Shown piece after piece: positions 50,325-62,454 of a stretch of DNA of 64,000 nucleotides (position 1 is the stretch's first letter; each line of letters opens with the position of its first letter). This stretch comes from Delphinus delphis (Eukaryota; Chordata; Mammalia; Artiodactyla; Delphinidae). The notes under the pieces are model-generated. The model did no database searches. It had not been told where the DNA came from and saw only the letters and a program-made list of their open reading frames with translations. The translations under genes and the position numbers were made by a program. The stretch lies in the NCBI RefSeq assembly GCF_949987515.2, contig NC_082692.2, positions 88,545,488 through 88,609,487 on the forward strand, read 5' to 3'.

Positions 50325-50605
50325 ATTTTTGATTGAAGTATACTTGATACATAATATTATAGGTGTACCATAAGTGGTTCCCTATTTTTAAAGGTTATAC
50401 TACATTTATAGTTATTATAAAGTATTTGCTATATTCCCCGTGCTGTACAGTACATCCTTGTAGCTTATTTTATATGAATAATTTGTACCTCTTAATCCTC
50501 TACCCCTTTATTGCCCCTCCCCTAGCCCTCTCTCCACTGGTAACCACTGGTTTGTTCTCTGTATCTGTGAGTCCACTGCTTTTTTGTTATGTTCACTCGT
50601 TTTTT
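50325..50605 (-). mobile_element. LINE-1 3' end fragment
   Basis: Reverse L1 3' region: 'ttgaagtatacttgatacat', 'ccccgtgctgtacagtacat', 'ccttgtagcttattttatat', 'ggtaaccactggtttgttct' and 'gtatctgtgagtccactgct'. It matches the left part of the L1 at 28804. The frame at 50363-50611 is a by-product. Confidence 0.75.
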
Positions 50606-51597
50606 GCATGAGAAAAAAATGGTATTTTTTTCAATGAAAGAATAATATTCTTTTTACTTTCTCAAGAGCACATTTTGTTACCAAAAGAATGTGCATTCCT
50701 GTACAATTAAGATGTTTTGGGGTACATGCAAAATCTTTCTATATGCTCGTTGTATATTGGGATCTTAGTAGCTATAAGGAAGACAATGTGGAAAGAGGTG
50801 GAACTCCTTGACTTTCTGAGTCATTGCTAGCTTACCTGCTGCCTGTTAACCAGGAGGGGCCTTCTAAACAAATGTGGGGCTATTCCAAGAAGAGGTCTAT
50901 GAGGAAACTGTGTGTGTGTTCTGAATAACTTGTGCTCTCCGTCTCATTCAGTGGAGTGATTTTGCCCGTCCACTGTATTTAGATCTTCCCTTTGGAACTT
51001 GCTGCAAGAGGCTACTCTGTGCAGTCTTTCTAACTCCAGTTAATCTGCTGGTCTATTAGAAGATTAAAAAGCATTTGCGATATATACTCATATTCTTAGA
51101 GAAAACTCTTCCTGAAATCTGATTAATCGAATCCTTTGATGATGATTGGTTATGAGGAGTACATTTATTATGTTAAAACACTTTTATGATTTCATCCAAA
51201 TGAATTTCTAGATCCTAAGAAACCTAGGTAAATCTTTTCAGAAATTAAAGGATGAAATTACAATGTCTGGGGTATTAAATTAAAAAAAAAAAGATGTTAG
51301 CATGCTACCATGAGGAACCTTAATTAGGGTTGTGTCATGATGATGTATTAATAATTGTGTCTTTTGACATCATGAAAATGGATGGCAACCTGCAAAACAA
51401 CTGCTGACTCATAACAATGCATTCTTTATTTTATTGAGTTATGTTTATTTTCTTGTGTTCCTCTTGATAATCAACCAAATCATTATTTAATTCTACAAAA
51501 TAAGTTCCCTTGCCATCCATTTTTGTTGTAGAGCTTGAGAAATTCAACTATGCAGCTTCCAGAAAGTGCTTAGGGAATCATAGTCCTAGGAGATATA

Positions 51598-51635
<38 letters not shown>

Positions 51636-51831
51636 TACTTCAGCATTAATTTTCTTTTGAGAATCTCTGATTTAGAGAGTCCCCCACATACAACCTCTCA
51701 AGAATTAAAAATATGGGGTGAAATAATCCCCAAGACTCTGAATAGACTACAATACATGAATACTGATTTTGCTGTTGTGTTTTTCAACACTCAAATGTAT
51801 TTGAACTTGTTTACAGCACAGTCTATACTTC
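50606..51831. other. Unique DNA with CA tract
   Basis: Unique AT-rich sequence; the uninterrupted (AC)n tract at 51599-51631 (about 16 units) lies in it. No gene recognised. Confidence 0.45.
51599..51631. repeat. (AC)n microsatellite
   Basis: About 16 uninterrupted AC units. Confidence 0.95.
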
Positions 51832-53035
51832 TTTTTAACATCTTTATTGGAGTATAATTGCTTTACAATGTTGTGTTAGTTTCTGCTATATAAAAAAGTG
51901 AATCAGCTATACATATACATATATCCCCATATGCCCTCCCTCTTGCATCTCCCTCCCACCCTCCCTATCCCACCCCTTTAGGTGGTCCCAAAGCATGGAG
52001 CTGACCTCCCTGTGCTATGCAGCTGCTTCCCACTAGCTATCTATTTTACATTTGGTAGTGTATATATGTCTATGCCACTCTCTCACTTCGTCCCAGCTTA
52101 CCCTTCCCCCTCGCCATGTCCTCAAGTCCATTCTCTATGTCTGCGTCTTTATTCCCGTCCTGCCCCTACGTTCTTCAGAACCTTTTTTTTTAGATTACAT
52201 ATATATGTGTTAGCATACGGTATTTGTTTTTCTCTTTCTGACTTACTTCACTCTGTATGACAGACTGTAGGTCCATCCACCTCACTACAAATAACTCAAT
52301 TTTGTTTCCTTTTATGGGTGAGTAATATTCCATTGTATATATGAGCCACATCTTCTTTATCCATTCATCTGTCGATGGACACTTAGGTTGCTTCCATGTC
52401 CTGGCTATTGTAAATAGTGCTTCAGTGAACATTGTGGTACATGACTCTTTTTGAATTATGCTTTTCTCAGGGTATATGCCCAGTAGTGGGAATGCTGGGT
52501 CGTATGGTAGTTCTATCTTTAGTTTTTTAAGGAACCTCCATACTGTTTTCCATAGTGGCTGTATCAGTTTACATTCCCACCAACAGTGCAAGAGGGTTCC
52601 CTTTTCTCCACACCCTCTCCAGCATTTATTGTTTGTAGACTTTTTGATGATGGCCATTCTGACCGGTGTGAGGTGATACCTCATTGCAGTCTTGATTTGC
52701 ATTTCTTTAATGATTAGTGATGTTGAGCATCCTTTCGTGTGTTTGTTGGCAATCTGTGTATCTTCTTTGGAGAAATGTCTGTTTAGGTCTTCTGCCCATT
52801 TTTGGATTGGGTTGTTTGTTTTTTCGATATTGAGCTGCATGAGCGGCTTGTAAATTTTGGAGATTAATCCTTTGTCAGTTGCTTCATTTGCAACTATTTT
52901 GTCCCATTCTGAGGGTTGTCTTTTCATCTTGTTTATGGTCTCCTTTGCTGTGCAAAAGCTTTGAAGTTTCATTAGGTCCCATTTGTTTATTTTTGGTTTC
53001 ATTTCCATTCCTCTAGGAGGTGGGTCATATGACCT
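51832..53035 (-). mobile_element. 5'-truncated LINE-1 with open ORF2 C-terminus
   Basis: Minus-strand young L1 of about 1.2 kb: 3' UTR at the left (reverse of 'ccaataaagatgtt'), ORF2 C-terminus at the right. The minus-strand frame 53053-52190 is open for 287 codons. From about residue 17 it reads as L1 ORF2p, with a cysteine-rich segment of the C-x3-C-x7-H-x4-C type at about residues 165-182 and the '[10 protein letters not shown]' motif near the end. The endonuclease and reverse transcriptase domains are missing, so it is a dead 5'-truncated copy. The first dozen residues appear to be flanking DNA. No clear TSD found; 'tctatac' recurs on both sides. Confidence 0.92.
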
Positions 53036-53610
53036 TGAGTTTGTGCATAGCACATTAACATAGGTTTATCTATACATTTTAATCATTTCCATACCTATGT
53101 ATACTTTATCTGAAGATGATACTCTCCATATATCTTAACAGAAGGCTTAAGTAGTTGAATGATAGAGACTGTATTTTTATAGCAGAAGGTCACATAAAAT
53201 GTGTGCTCTGTTAAATATGGTGAGTCGCCTTGGGTCACGTGCTGAGACTGGTTGATGGTGCTTATCTCTACACACAGCTCCTCCTACTGTTTTATGGATT
53301 TGGGTGAATATTCTTTTATATCAAAGACTAAGCTGCATGTCTGGAGAGGAGGTAAGAGAGAGTAGTATTTTCCTTTAAATCTTAGAATAGTGCTATTATG
53401 TGAGAGAAGATTATAGCTGCCTTCCCTTGCTGGTCTGTGAAGTTGTCCTAAAGGTATTGATTATTTTCCAATGAAATCCATGTCTCCTCTCAGAGAGCCC
53501 TCTGCATGCTCAGTTACATCAGGGCTTGGCTCCCATACTCTGGGGGGAACAAGATAGAACAACCTGTCCTTTTTGAAATATTCTCAGTGCACTGTGCTGC
53601 ATTTACTGCC
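53036..53610. other. Unique DNA
   Basis: Nothing supported. Confidence 0.4.
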
Positions 53611-54068
53611 TGTGGTGGTTCATTTTAAATGCCAGTTTGACTGGGATAAGGGATGCCCAGATAGCTGACGAAACATCATTTCTGGGTGTGTCTGTAAGGG
53701 TGTTTCCAGAGGAGATCAGCATTTGTGTCAGTAGACTGAATAAAGAAGACCACCCTCACCAATCTGAGTGAGTATCATCCAGTTCACCAAGGGTTTGAAG
53801 AAAATAAAAAGGCAGAGGAAGGGGGAATTTGTTCTCTGTTTGACCTGGGACACCTGTCTTCTGCTCTGTCATCAGCATTCTTGGCTCCTGGGCCTTTGGA
53901 ATCATACTGAATTATACCACTGGCTTTACTGGTTCTCCAGCTTGCAGACAGCAGACCATGGGATTTCTCAGTCTCCTTAATCACATGAGACAATTTCTGT
54001 AATACATCTCTCTCTATCCCTATATATATGCTATTGGCTCTGTTTCTCTGGAGAACCTGATGAATACA
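53611..54068 (+). mobile_element. Solo MLT2-type ERVL LTR
   Basis: It starts TGTGGTGGTT and ends AATACA, with the internal order 'ttgactgggataagggatgc', 'gggtgtgtctgtaagggtgt', 'gtcagtagactgaataaaga', 'ctccagcttgcagacagcag' and 'gttctgtttctctggagaac'. Five-bp flanks ctgcc (53606-53610) and ctgca (54069-54073) fit a retroviral TSD with one change. There is no internal viral region. The frames at 53768-54074 are by-products. Confidence 0.85.
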
Positions 54069-54073
54069 CTGCA

Positions 54074-54712
54074 CAAATGCAACTTGTTTGGCTTATCCTG
54101 CCTCTCTCTGTTCTAACTCTGTTTACGGGCCTTACACTAAGTTTCAATTATTTGTTTACACATTTGTCTCAGTAATATGTCTTTGAGCGCAGGGCCCAGT
54201 TCAAATATATATTTGCTTTGTTATCACTGAGCATAGACCCTAGCTCACACTAGATGCTTTATAAAGGTAGGGGATGGGGAGATTTAAAAGGAAGGACAGA
54301 GGGAGGGAAAGATTCTCCTGATAGGTCACTCCTTGGACACCTACTGGGCTAAATTCTCTGATTGCTTCTCTGGGTCCTATAGTCTAGGCAATCTTGCTAG
54401 CAGTTTCTAGTTTCACTCAAACTTGGTTTCTGATGAATTCTAATGTTCCCTTAACTCTTCTGTCTTTAATATCCCCACCTGGCTAAGAGGCCCCGGATTG
54501 GCATTGCCTATGGCTAATTCACTTCAGGACCATTCTGAAATAAAAGCGTGAGGAATTGTTGAGTGAGTCTTAACCGAAAATGAAAGTCTCTCCTCAAGAA
54601 ATCCTAAGTGGAAGCTGAGTAAAATTGATCTCCTCAGAAAGAAGTTCCCCTATTTTGAATAATTAAGTGTCGATTTTTCAGCATCTCTTGAAAGAGGGCA
54701 TTCAGAGACGAT
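54074..54712. other. Unique DNA with an L2-like scrap
   Basis: An L2-type tail can be seen loosely at 54155-54275 ('gagcgcagggcccagttcaa'). Nothing else. Confidence 0.35.
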
Positions 54713-54725
54713 AAGATTCCATTGG

Positions 54726-54931
54726 GGCTTCCCTGGTGGCGCAGTGGTTGAGAGTCCGCCTGCCGATGCAGGGGACACGGGTTCGTGCCCCGGTCCGGGA
54801 AGATCCCACATGCCGCGGAGCGGCTGGGTCCGTGAGCCATGGCCGCTGAGCCTGCGCGTCTGGAGCCTGTGCTCCGCAACGGGAGAGGCCACAACAGTGA
54901 GAAGCCCACGTACCGCAAAAAGAAAAAAAAA
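54726..54931 (+). mobile_element. CHRS-like SINE
   Basis: Complete plus-strand short CHR SINE with A box tggcgcagtgg, B-box region gggttcgtgccccgg, body end 'gtaccgc' and an A-rich tail. Exact 13-bp TSD aagattccattgg at 54713-54725 and 54932-54944. The frames at 54634-55066 are by-products. Confidence 0.95.
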
Positions 54932-54944
54932 AAGATTCCATTGG

Positions 54945-55733
54945 ATGCTAAAATATTTTGTATAAGTAATTAATATTGCATATTTCAAAATGATGATATT
55001 AAACAGTATCCTTTTTCTTTTCTTTTTTTCCTTTCTGTGATATAAGAGCATCAGAACTAGCTCCATGCCCTTGTCCCAGAATTAATCATTCCTCTCCATA
55101 GTTGATGTTTACACCTTTTAAATATTTATATGCTGTTTTGTTCCTCTATTGTTGTTTATCCACTCTAGAGACATTCAGAAGCCTTGCATTTCTTCCTTAG
55201 CCAAGCACTTCATTCCCTCCATCATTCTCATGGCTGTTCTTTGGATTACCTCCAATTTGCACACATAATTTTGGTATCTAGGTGCCAAAAACATGTTTGT
55301 TTCAACTGGAGTCTTATTACAGTTGCTTCTACTCAAATCACGTACACAAATAAATGCGATCTCTAAAGCATGAAAACGCAGTAAGGGCTCCAGAGGGAAG
55401 GTGAGATACGCAAATATGTTGTTAAAATGCTACAGGTAGATTTTTAAGTCACTAGGGAAATGGAGTCTCAAAATCAAAAGATTGTAGAATGAGCACTATG
55501 TGAAGAATTTTATTTTAAAGTCAAGCGTTGTGATCATTTTGCAGGTTTTTGTTGTTACTGCCAGTCTGTTGGTTTGTAAGATTTTAATAGGATTGGGTTT
55601 AGTCTTCCTAGCCATTTTCTAATCATTTACTTATTTTCTCTATGCAATTGCAGAAGGCAGAGCCTTTTTTCAATAGGAAAAATGTTGCTATTCCTTTGCA
55701 GAGAAAAGACTGAAGTAAAATGACCATAAAAAT
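54945..55733. other. Unique DNA between two SINEs
   Basis: Nothing supported; the frame at 55184-55366 is not recognised. Confidence 0.4.
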
Positions 55734-55743
55734 ATTAAAGACA

Positions 55744-55933
55744 GGGCTTCCCTGGTGGCGCAGTGGTTGAGAGTCCGCCTGCCGATGCAGGGGACACGGG
55801 TTCGTGCCCCGGTCCGGGAAGATCCCACATGCCGCGGAGCGGCTGGGCCCATGGGCCGTGGCCGCTGGGCCTGCGCGTCCGGAGTCTGTGCTCCACAACG
55901 GGAGAGGCCACAACAGTGAGAGGCCCGCGTAAC

Positions 55934-55974
<41 letters not shown>
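55744..55974 (+). mobile_element. CHRS-like SINE with 40-A tail
   Basis: Complete plus-strand short CHR SINE. The tail is an unbroken run of 40 A (55936-55975), partly shared with the TSD. The 10-bp TSD attaaagaca is at 55734-55743 and 55975-55984. The clean tail and few body changes suggest a young insertion. The frames at 55623-56033 are by-products. Confidence 0.95.
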
Positions 55975-55977
<3 letters not shown>

Positions 55978-55984
55978 AAAGACA

Positions 55985-57194
55985 AAAAGACACTGAAACC
56001 CAGCAAAACTTTGGTGATGTTTTTAATAAACAAACACTGTGGATCTTATATTGTTATTTAAAAGGACTTTTCAAGTAGCAACATGACCTACTGCACAAAT
56101 AAAATGTCCATGGAAATATGTATCACCAGCAAACAATGACTTAGAGTAAAATCCAATGAAGAGAGAAAACTGTGTTTACTCAACACAATGCCATTTTTGC
56201 CCTAAGGAAATCCATGTTGGGGAACAATACCATGTATAACAGTGAGACAAATCATAGGCATCTCCCCTAAATAGCAGATTTTGTTGAACTGCACATGTGT
56301 GCAAATATTTGAGGCCTTGGAGAAGAAGCAAAACAATGAAATACATCACTTCTGTCACCACCTGAGCTGGGGAGGACAGAGTTAGCAGGCGCATCTGAGA
56401 GCCTGGTGATGAAGCTGGGAAGTAGGAAGGAAATCAAAGCCTCTGATCAAAGGCTAATTTAGCCTGTCATGAGTGACGCTGCCATGGAAAGAAGCCTTGT
56501 GCACAGAGATCAAAGATTGGGGCCTCCACAGACACCACAACATTCCCTGCCCTACAAAAAGCAAGAGAAGGAGGGAAAAGGAGAAATGCATCAAAGCTCT
56601 CTAAGAACACTGTACAGTATAAACTCCCTTTCCTAAGGACAGCACGTACTATTAGAAAAGTACAAATGAATCTTGTTGTTTTTTTTTAATAGTATGTTTG
56701 AGGTCTGCTTTTGAGATCGAGAGTAGCTGGCACCATTAGCTTAAGTAACTTACTTGCAAACAGACTCTAGGCTGTGCTTCCAGTTATTTGCGGCCCTTTC
56801 TTGTCTATATTAGGGTTCTTTTCACAACTGGAAACACAAGGCAAATTATTTTACATTTGAGTAACTATTGTCTTTTGAGTTTGGGCTGGGTCAGAGACTT
56901 CAGTCCATGTTACCATGCTGTTAACTTCTTGTTAACCGGTTAATCAACCCTTATGTGATTTTTGGTGTTTCACTCCATGTTGTGAGTATAGCAAGTTCCT
57001 TAACTGTGTACCATATCTCTATACATTATATTCTCCTGTCACCCATACTTTACATATTTTTTAACATTTTAAACCTGTGCCACGTGGAAAATGGCAGTAA
57101 AAGCAAAATAAATCTTATAAATCACTTTACAGTTGTCTAATATAGGATGCTTCATTCATTTGTAGAAACTAAACATTTAAAAAAAATTAATTTA
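55985..57194. other. Unique DNA
   Basis: No gene or repeat recognised. Confidence 0.4.
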
Positions 57195-57475
57195 TTCAAC
57201 GATTATTTTTGTTTAACTGTTAAGAGACACTTGGCTGAGGATACAGCAGCAAACTAAAACAGGCAGTTTTTACCCTCATGAAGCTTATCTCTATTAGGGT
57301 AGACACAGATTGATCAGATTATCATGCAAAAAAGCGTGAAATTGCCACTCTGATCAATGCTACTAAGGAGTGTTAAATGGGGATTTGACCTATGAATGTC
57401 AGAGAAAGCTTCTCTGAGAAACTGATGCCTGATCAGAGGTAGGAAATAAACTGGGCAAGAAGGGAAGGTAAGAAG
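57195..57475 (-). mobile_element. L2 LINE 3' fragment
   Basis: 'ggatacagcagcaaactaaa', 'tttttaccctcatgaagctt', 'gagaaagcttctctgagaaa' and 'ctgatgcctgatcagaggta' follow the reverse L2 3' pattern. Confidence 0.55.
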
Positions 57476-59184
57476 GATCCATTTGATTAGAGAATTTTAT
57501 TAACACGCTTTCATTTTTCTTGGAAGGGAAGTGGTGGTGGAAAATGGGTCCAGATACAGGGCAGAGGACAGTGCAGTAGATAGTAAACTGATTAAGAGAA
57601 TGGGTCTGACAAATTAGTCAACCTCTCCAAACCTTAGGCTTCTGATCATAATCCGTACATTACAGAATTGTCTCAATAAGTGGTAGCTGTCATCGTCATC
57701 ATCATCACCACCATAACCTTGAGGTCTAGCACTGGTCTGTAGTGTGATTTTAGGCATATCATTTCATTACTTTGAGTTCCAACTTCATACTTCTATAAAA
57801 TGGAGGTGTTGGATTTAGGTTGCAAGCTTCCTTCCTGTTCTAATGGTTCCATGATTTTTCAGGCAAATCTAAAGTTGGAAATTTCATTCTGGATATGGGA
57901 AGTCTATATGCTGGCAGGTTAGGGGAAGTATTGTTTTAGGGAAGTAGATTTTGAAAAGAAGCACAGTTCCACCTTTTAGCAACTTTACTTACATTTCTAT
58001 AATCCACATTTTAGAAGTTTCTATTATCTTAGATTACATTTTATAACACATACTTCTTCTGCTAAAAAGCCTTTAAAGGATTTTGGTGGGATGTTTAATT
58101 TCCCATTATGGTTGGTTTCTCAAATCATTCCCTTTGTAATTGTCACATTTTTACAGTCCTCTTTAAAATGAATTTAATTTTCCAACTAAAAATATCAAGC
58201 TGAGTTGGAAATTGAAATTCTAGGACTGTAAAATCAAATGATAAAAAACAAACTTTCAGGCCAAAGTTTTCAACCACTATAACATGTAGAAATACCTCCA
58301 GAAAAGTGTTTTCTTATTTCTTATAAAATGCATAAGAATACTTCTAAGGTTATTTTGGTCAAAGTAAAATTCTATGACATTTCTAAATCTAGAAAATGAT
58401 TCAGTTTACACCTCGTTATTTATTTAAGTACATAAGTGTTTGGTTTGATTGGAGCATCTTCTTCAGTCTGTTTATGCTTCACTTACTTATGTTTCAGCTT
58501 TGCAAAGTTTACTTTCGTCTGTATTATGTTAAACATTTAATCTTTTTTTCTAGTGCTACAGATATAAGAAAGAATCCAGATATATGTTTTTTCTACCTGG
58601 TATTTTAAAAACTCACCCTCATGTTTTGTGTGATTAATACTCTAAGTTCTTTTGTATTTTTCTTTATCTTAACCCTTAGGGAATACATAGTAAACATATT
58701 AAATAGGCAGCCTAGGGACTACTGTCCCTAAATTATGGGTTAGAAAACTGAGATGTTGACTCATTCAAAGTCAAATTCATATTTACTGAATAAGAATTAG
58801 ATCTTATATCTCCTAGCTTCTAGACCCGTGTACATTTTACAGTGCCTCACTGATTTGCCAATGTAATATAGATTCCTCCCAACTTAATGGAAGCATGCAA
58901 ACCCCTGACATGAATTAGATATGGTTAAATTGGTCAATCATTGTCTGATTGGCCTCAACGATTATAGCATTAAATGGTATTTCATCTTGATTTCCTCTGC
59001 TCTTTTTTTCTTATGCCATTTCCCATTCTATTGGCCTTGGTGTGGATATGCTCTTCATTTGTGAATGTCCAATTATCATGCCTTCATGTTAGGTGGAAGA
59101 CCGATTAGCATGGATTAATTAAGGTAATGAAATAATTACACTGATTATGATATAACTATATAGTAACCAACATTAGCATGGCCT
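57476..59184. other. Mostly unique DNA with MIR scraps
   Basis: MIR-like scraps at about 57575-57680, 57715-57850 (plus) and 58735-58865 (minus). A (TCA)n-like run sits at 57690-57712. The frames at 56955-57140 and 58396-58608 are not recognised. Confidence 0.35.
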
Positions 59185-59350
59185 AATTACCTAGTGGTTA
59201 TGAGCATGTGCCTTGGAGATCTGATTGAAGTGGGTTTGGATTTGACCTTCAGTACTTACTAATAACACGTGCATTTGTGAGTTACTCAATCTCTTTGAGC
59301 TTTGGTTTTCTCTTCAGTAAAGAGGAGATAATAGTACTTACAGAATTTAT
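59185..59350 (+). mobile_element. MIR SINE
   Basis: 'ctagtggttatgagcatgtg', 'tttggatttgaccttcagta', 'gagttactcaatctctttga' and 'cagtaaagaggagataatag' follow MIR in order. Confidence 0.65.
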
Positions 59351-61420
59351 TTTTTAATAGATACAATTATGTAAATGCATTGTATTTTCTACATGGCAAG
59401 GCCTCGATAATTATTAACAACATGACTTGTATTGCCCTGGCTACAAGGCTGTGTACCTATCGAATTATGATCCAGTCATCCTCCCTTAGCACCACAGTCT
59501 TAGAGGATGGGACAGGTAATGCCAGTTTGGTTATATTCAGCATCCTTCGCTGGGGATTTACTGAACTCACGCTGGAATAACAGAGCTAGTCTCAGAGAAG
59601 GATGCTGCAAACAAACAAGACAGAAGTAAGAGTAAGCACGATGGCTTGATGATGTTTGGGTTGCAGAATTCAGAGGCCCCTGGTGATGGTTCTCCCTCTG
59701 CTTTTTGTATGTTTTTTGTTTGTGGGCTAATAAATTCCCTTAATTAAGTTAGTTTGATTTGGGTTTATATGACCCATTAATGAGTCCAATAATACAGCTT
59801 TTTAAGAAACACATTTCTTCAACCTTCAGTTAACATTTATTACTCCTAACAGTGTTCTATTACTTATTTATTTACATGGTTATTTTCTTTCTTCCTGTTA
59901 CTAAAGTGTAAACTCCATTTGGACAAGAACCTACTACACTCTTTCCTCACATATTGGAAAATCTCTAACACCTAGTAGCCACTCAGTTAATATTGGATGA
60001 GTCAATGGATGAAGGGAGAAAGAAAGGAATCATCTTTTGAAAAAATGCTCCCTAGTCAAAATTGCATCCACATTTTTTCCTGAATAGAGTAGGTAAAGAT
60101 GCAAATTTAACATTCATTGAGAACTTACTGTTGAGTCATTCATCATGTTAGATATTGTATATCTTTTGAGATTTTTAGTATCAACCTCATTTTACAAATG
60201 AGAGAATGGAGGAGCAATGAGATGAAGTCACAGTGGTAGATTCTGTAACGCTCCACTCAGATCAGCCTTTGAGAACCAGGGGTTCTGTCTGTTGCTTGGA
60301 GTGCTGCCAGCAGCCAGCCCTCACATGTAAGCACCCAGTCAGGGTCACGATTGCCTCAGATGAAGAGAGTACCCCCTTGCTCAAGGTCATGGCTCCTTTG
60401 CAGGGAGACATCTACTGCCTGATGTAGAGGGATAAAGACCCAGGACCCTAACCCAGATTAGGACAGCTCTAAGGATCATGCCCACGTCAGAACTCCCTGT
60501 AGGGTGGGCTGAGGAGTCTCTTTATGCTGTGTCACAGCTCAGCTTTTCCCTTTGTCCACTTCTGCTTCCTTGCTATCCCTTCCCCATGCATTGATCTCAG
60601 ATAGCTCATTAATAGACCAGAGTCTGCTTCCCAGGGAAACAAATCTTCTATGGTAACTTCTTAAGATTCGTCCCCAGCTAGAGAAGAGGCCTCTCTGAGG
60701 AGCTAAAGCTGGCTGAGACCCTCAGGCCCGGGGGAAGTATAGCTCTGAAGTCTGAGCAGAGAAAGAGCTAGATTTTTTCTAGGGTCTTAAAAATGACCGT
60801 TGTAAAGCTAGAACACAAGATGCTGGGAGGAGAGAGGCTTGAGAGGTTGGCAGGCACCAGACCATGCAGGGCCTTGTAAGCCATGCAGAGAAGCTAGACT
60901 TGTATTTTCAATTGTTTCTACCCTTTTCTCTGCTCATGCACCAGGATTCGCCTCCCCCTATCTCTAGCTACCATGGTTCCGCCCTTTGGAGCCCATTTCT
61001 GCCCTATGAAATTGTACTTGAATTTGTGTTTTCTCTCAGAATGCTATTTATAGACCTTTTCATTCTTAACCTTCTCACTGGCTTGCTACTATAATTATAG
61101 TCTCAAAAAGCAGTTGTTTTCTGGGAAAAGGATGTTTTGAGCTGTTAGTTGTGACTTAGTCAATTATGTGTAGCTTAAGAAATATCTTTCTTTATCCACT
61201 AAAAAGGCTAGAGTTCCAGTTGCTATGATTTAAAAGCAATGGGAATATTTCCTAGAGTTTCATGAGATTATAAAAACCTTTTCTGACATTTGAAGTGATT
61301 ATAGTTTATACCACATTGATTTACGATTCGGGTCATTCAAATGACCTTTAGAATTCAGTAACTTCTAGGTCACAGAGAGGCACAGATGGGCACCATGTCA
61401 TCTTTGTATCTGATAACTGG
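59351..61420. other. Mostly unique DNA with L2/MIR scraps
   Basis: L2-type tail at about 59905-60010; minus-strand MIR scrap at about 60105-60245 ('ctcattttacaaatgagaga'); L2 scrap at about 60820-60905 ('accatgcagggccttgtaag'). The frames at 59380-59580, 60233-60427 and 60864-61094 have no recognisable domain. Confidence 0.35.
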
Positions 61421-61462
<42 letters not shown>

Positions 61463-61483
61463 CACACACCACACACACACACG
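61421..61483. repeat. Inverted (GT)n-(AC)n microsatellite
   Basis: A GT tract (about 61422-61459) switches through 'tgcgtgcacacacc' to an AC tract (to 61482). The two arms are complementary, so the region can fold into a long hairpin. Confidence 0.9.
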
Positions 61484-61678
61484 CTAATTATTTAGGTATA
61501 CTCTCCGGGAAAAAGTGTAAACGCTAAAGGTTTTCATTTATTTTGGGCAAGTGTCAGTGCCTGGTGGAAGAAGCTTAGTATCTGAAATACGGAAACTGCA
61601 GAGATAAATGATTCATATATATGCTGCAAGCTGTATCTTCTTGCGTTGTTTTCCCCCAGTGTTTCCTGGCAAACTAGC

Positions 61679-61865
61679 ACAGTAGTTCTCACCTTTGACT
61701 GCCTATCATAATTTACTGTGGCACTTTTTAGATCTAAGGCTCTCTGGGCAGCCATTCCAACTTTGTAGGTGAAGCCCAGATAGCTATTTCTTGTAGTGGT
61801 GGGTGTGGGTGCTCTTTTCAACCTCTACCCATGATTTTATTCGACAAGTAGCGTTGAGAAGCATT
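61679..61865. mobile_element. MER5/Charlie-like hAT element
   Basis: The left end 'cagtagttctcacc' and the right end 'gttgagaagcattg' are decayed inverse copies of the hAT-Charlie terminus; 'gcccagatagctatttctt' lies inside. Old and non-autonomous. The minus-strand frames at 61534-61993 overlap it by chance. Confidence 0.5.
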
Positions 61866-61993
61866 GGTCTGTTAAAATGTCTATAAGGAAGGTACAAAAT
61901 CACCCCTGGTTGAAAAACCACTGCTCTAAGTAAGGCCTCCTTCCCTACAACCAAAGCAAGAATGCTGCCTTGTACAACTCCAGGGAATATCAT

Positions 61994-62454
61994 TCATTTG
62001 TATTCTATGCAGAGTTCTTCCTTCGAGTTGTACAACAGCTGTACATCACTCAAAAGGAGAAGCTCTGCTTTACTGTGTAATGGGTGAAATGACATGCTCT
62101 GGTGATATACATATATTTGGAGATTTAATAAAGGACCAGGATATAGAATACTTAAAGTCTACTATATTTTTAAACTGCATTCATGAATATTGCTTCTCTT
62201 TTGTAGTTTCTTCTCTCTGTCATGCATACACACAAACCGAGGCAAGGAACTCTCTACTTTGTTTAACATGTTTTTAGTTCTAAGCAGAAGCCCAAAGAAA
62301 GTGAAGAAGCAAAAGCAGTATTGATGAATGCTGCTGTATAGTTCTAATTAATTCACTGTCCTTTCGGAAATGAGACCATAGATCCCAGGAATTAAGGTGA
62401 GAGTGTGCGAGTAGACAAAGGAAGAAATGTCCTCAGTTCCCAGGCAGATTCGGA
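61994..62454. other. Unique DNA
   Basis: Nothing supported. Confidence 0.4.

Noticed and set aside
51832..53053. Intact, mobile LINE-1
   Set aside because: Only the C-terminal end of ORF2 and the 3' UTR are present; ORF1, endonuclease and reverse transcriptase are missing.
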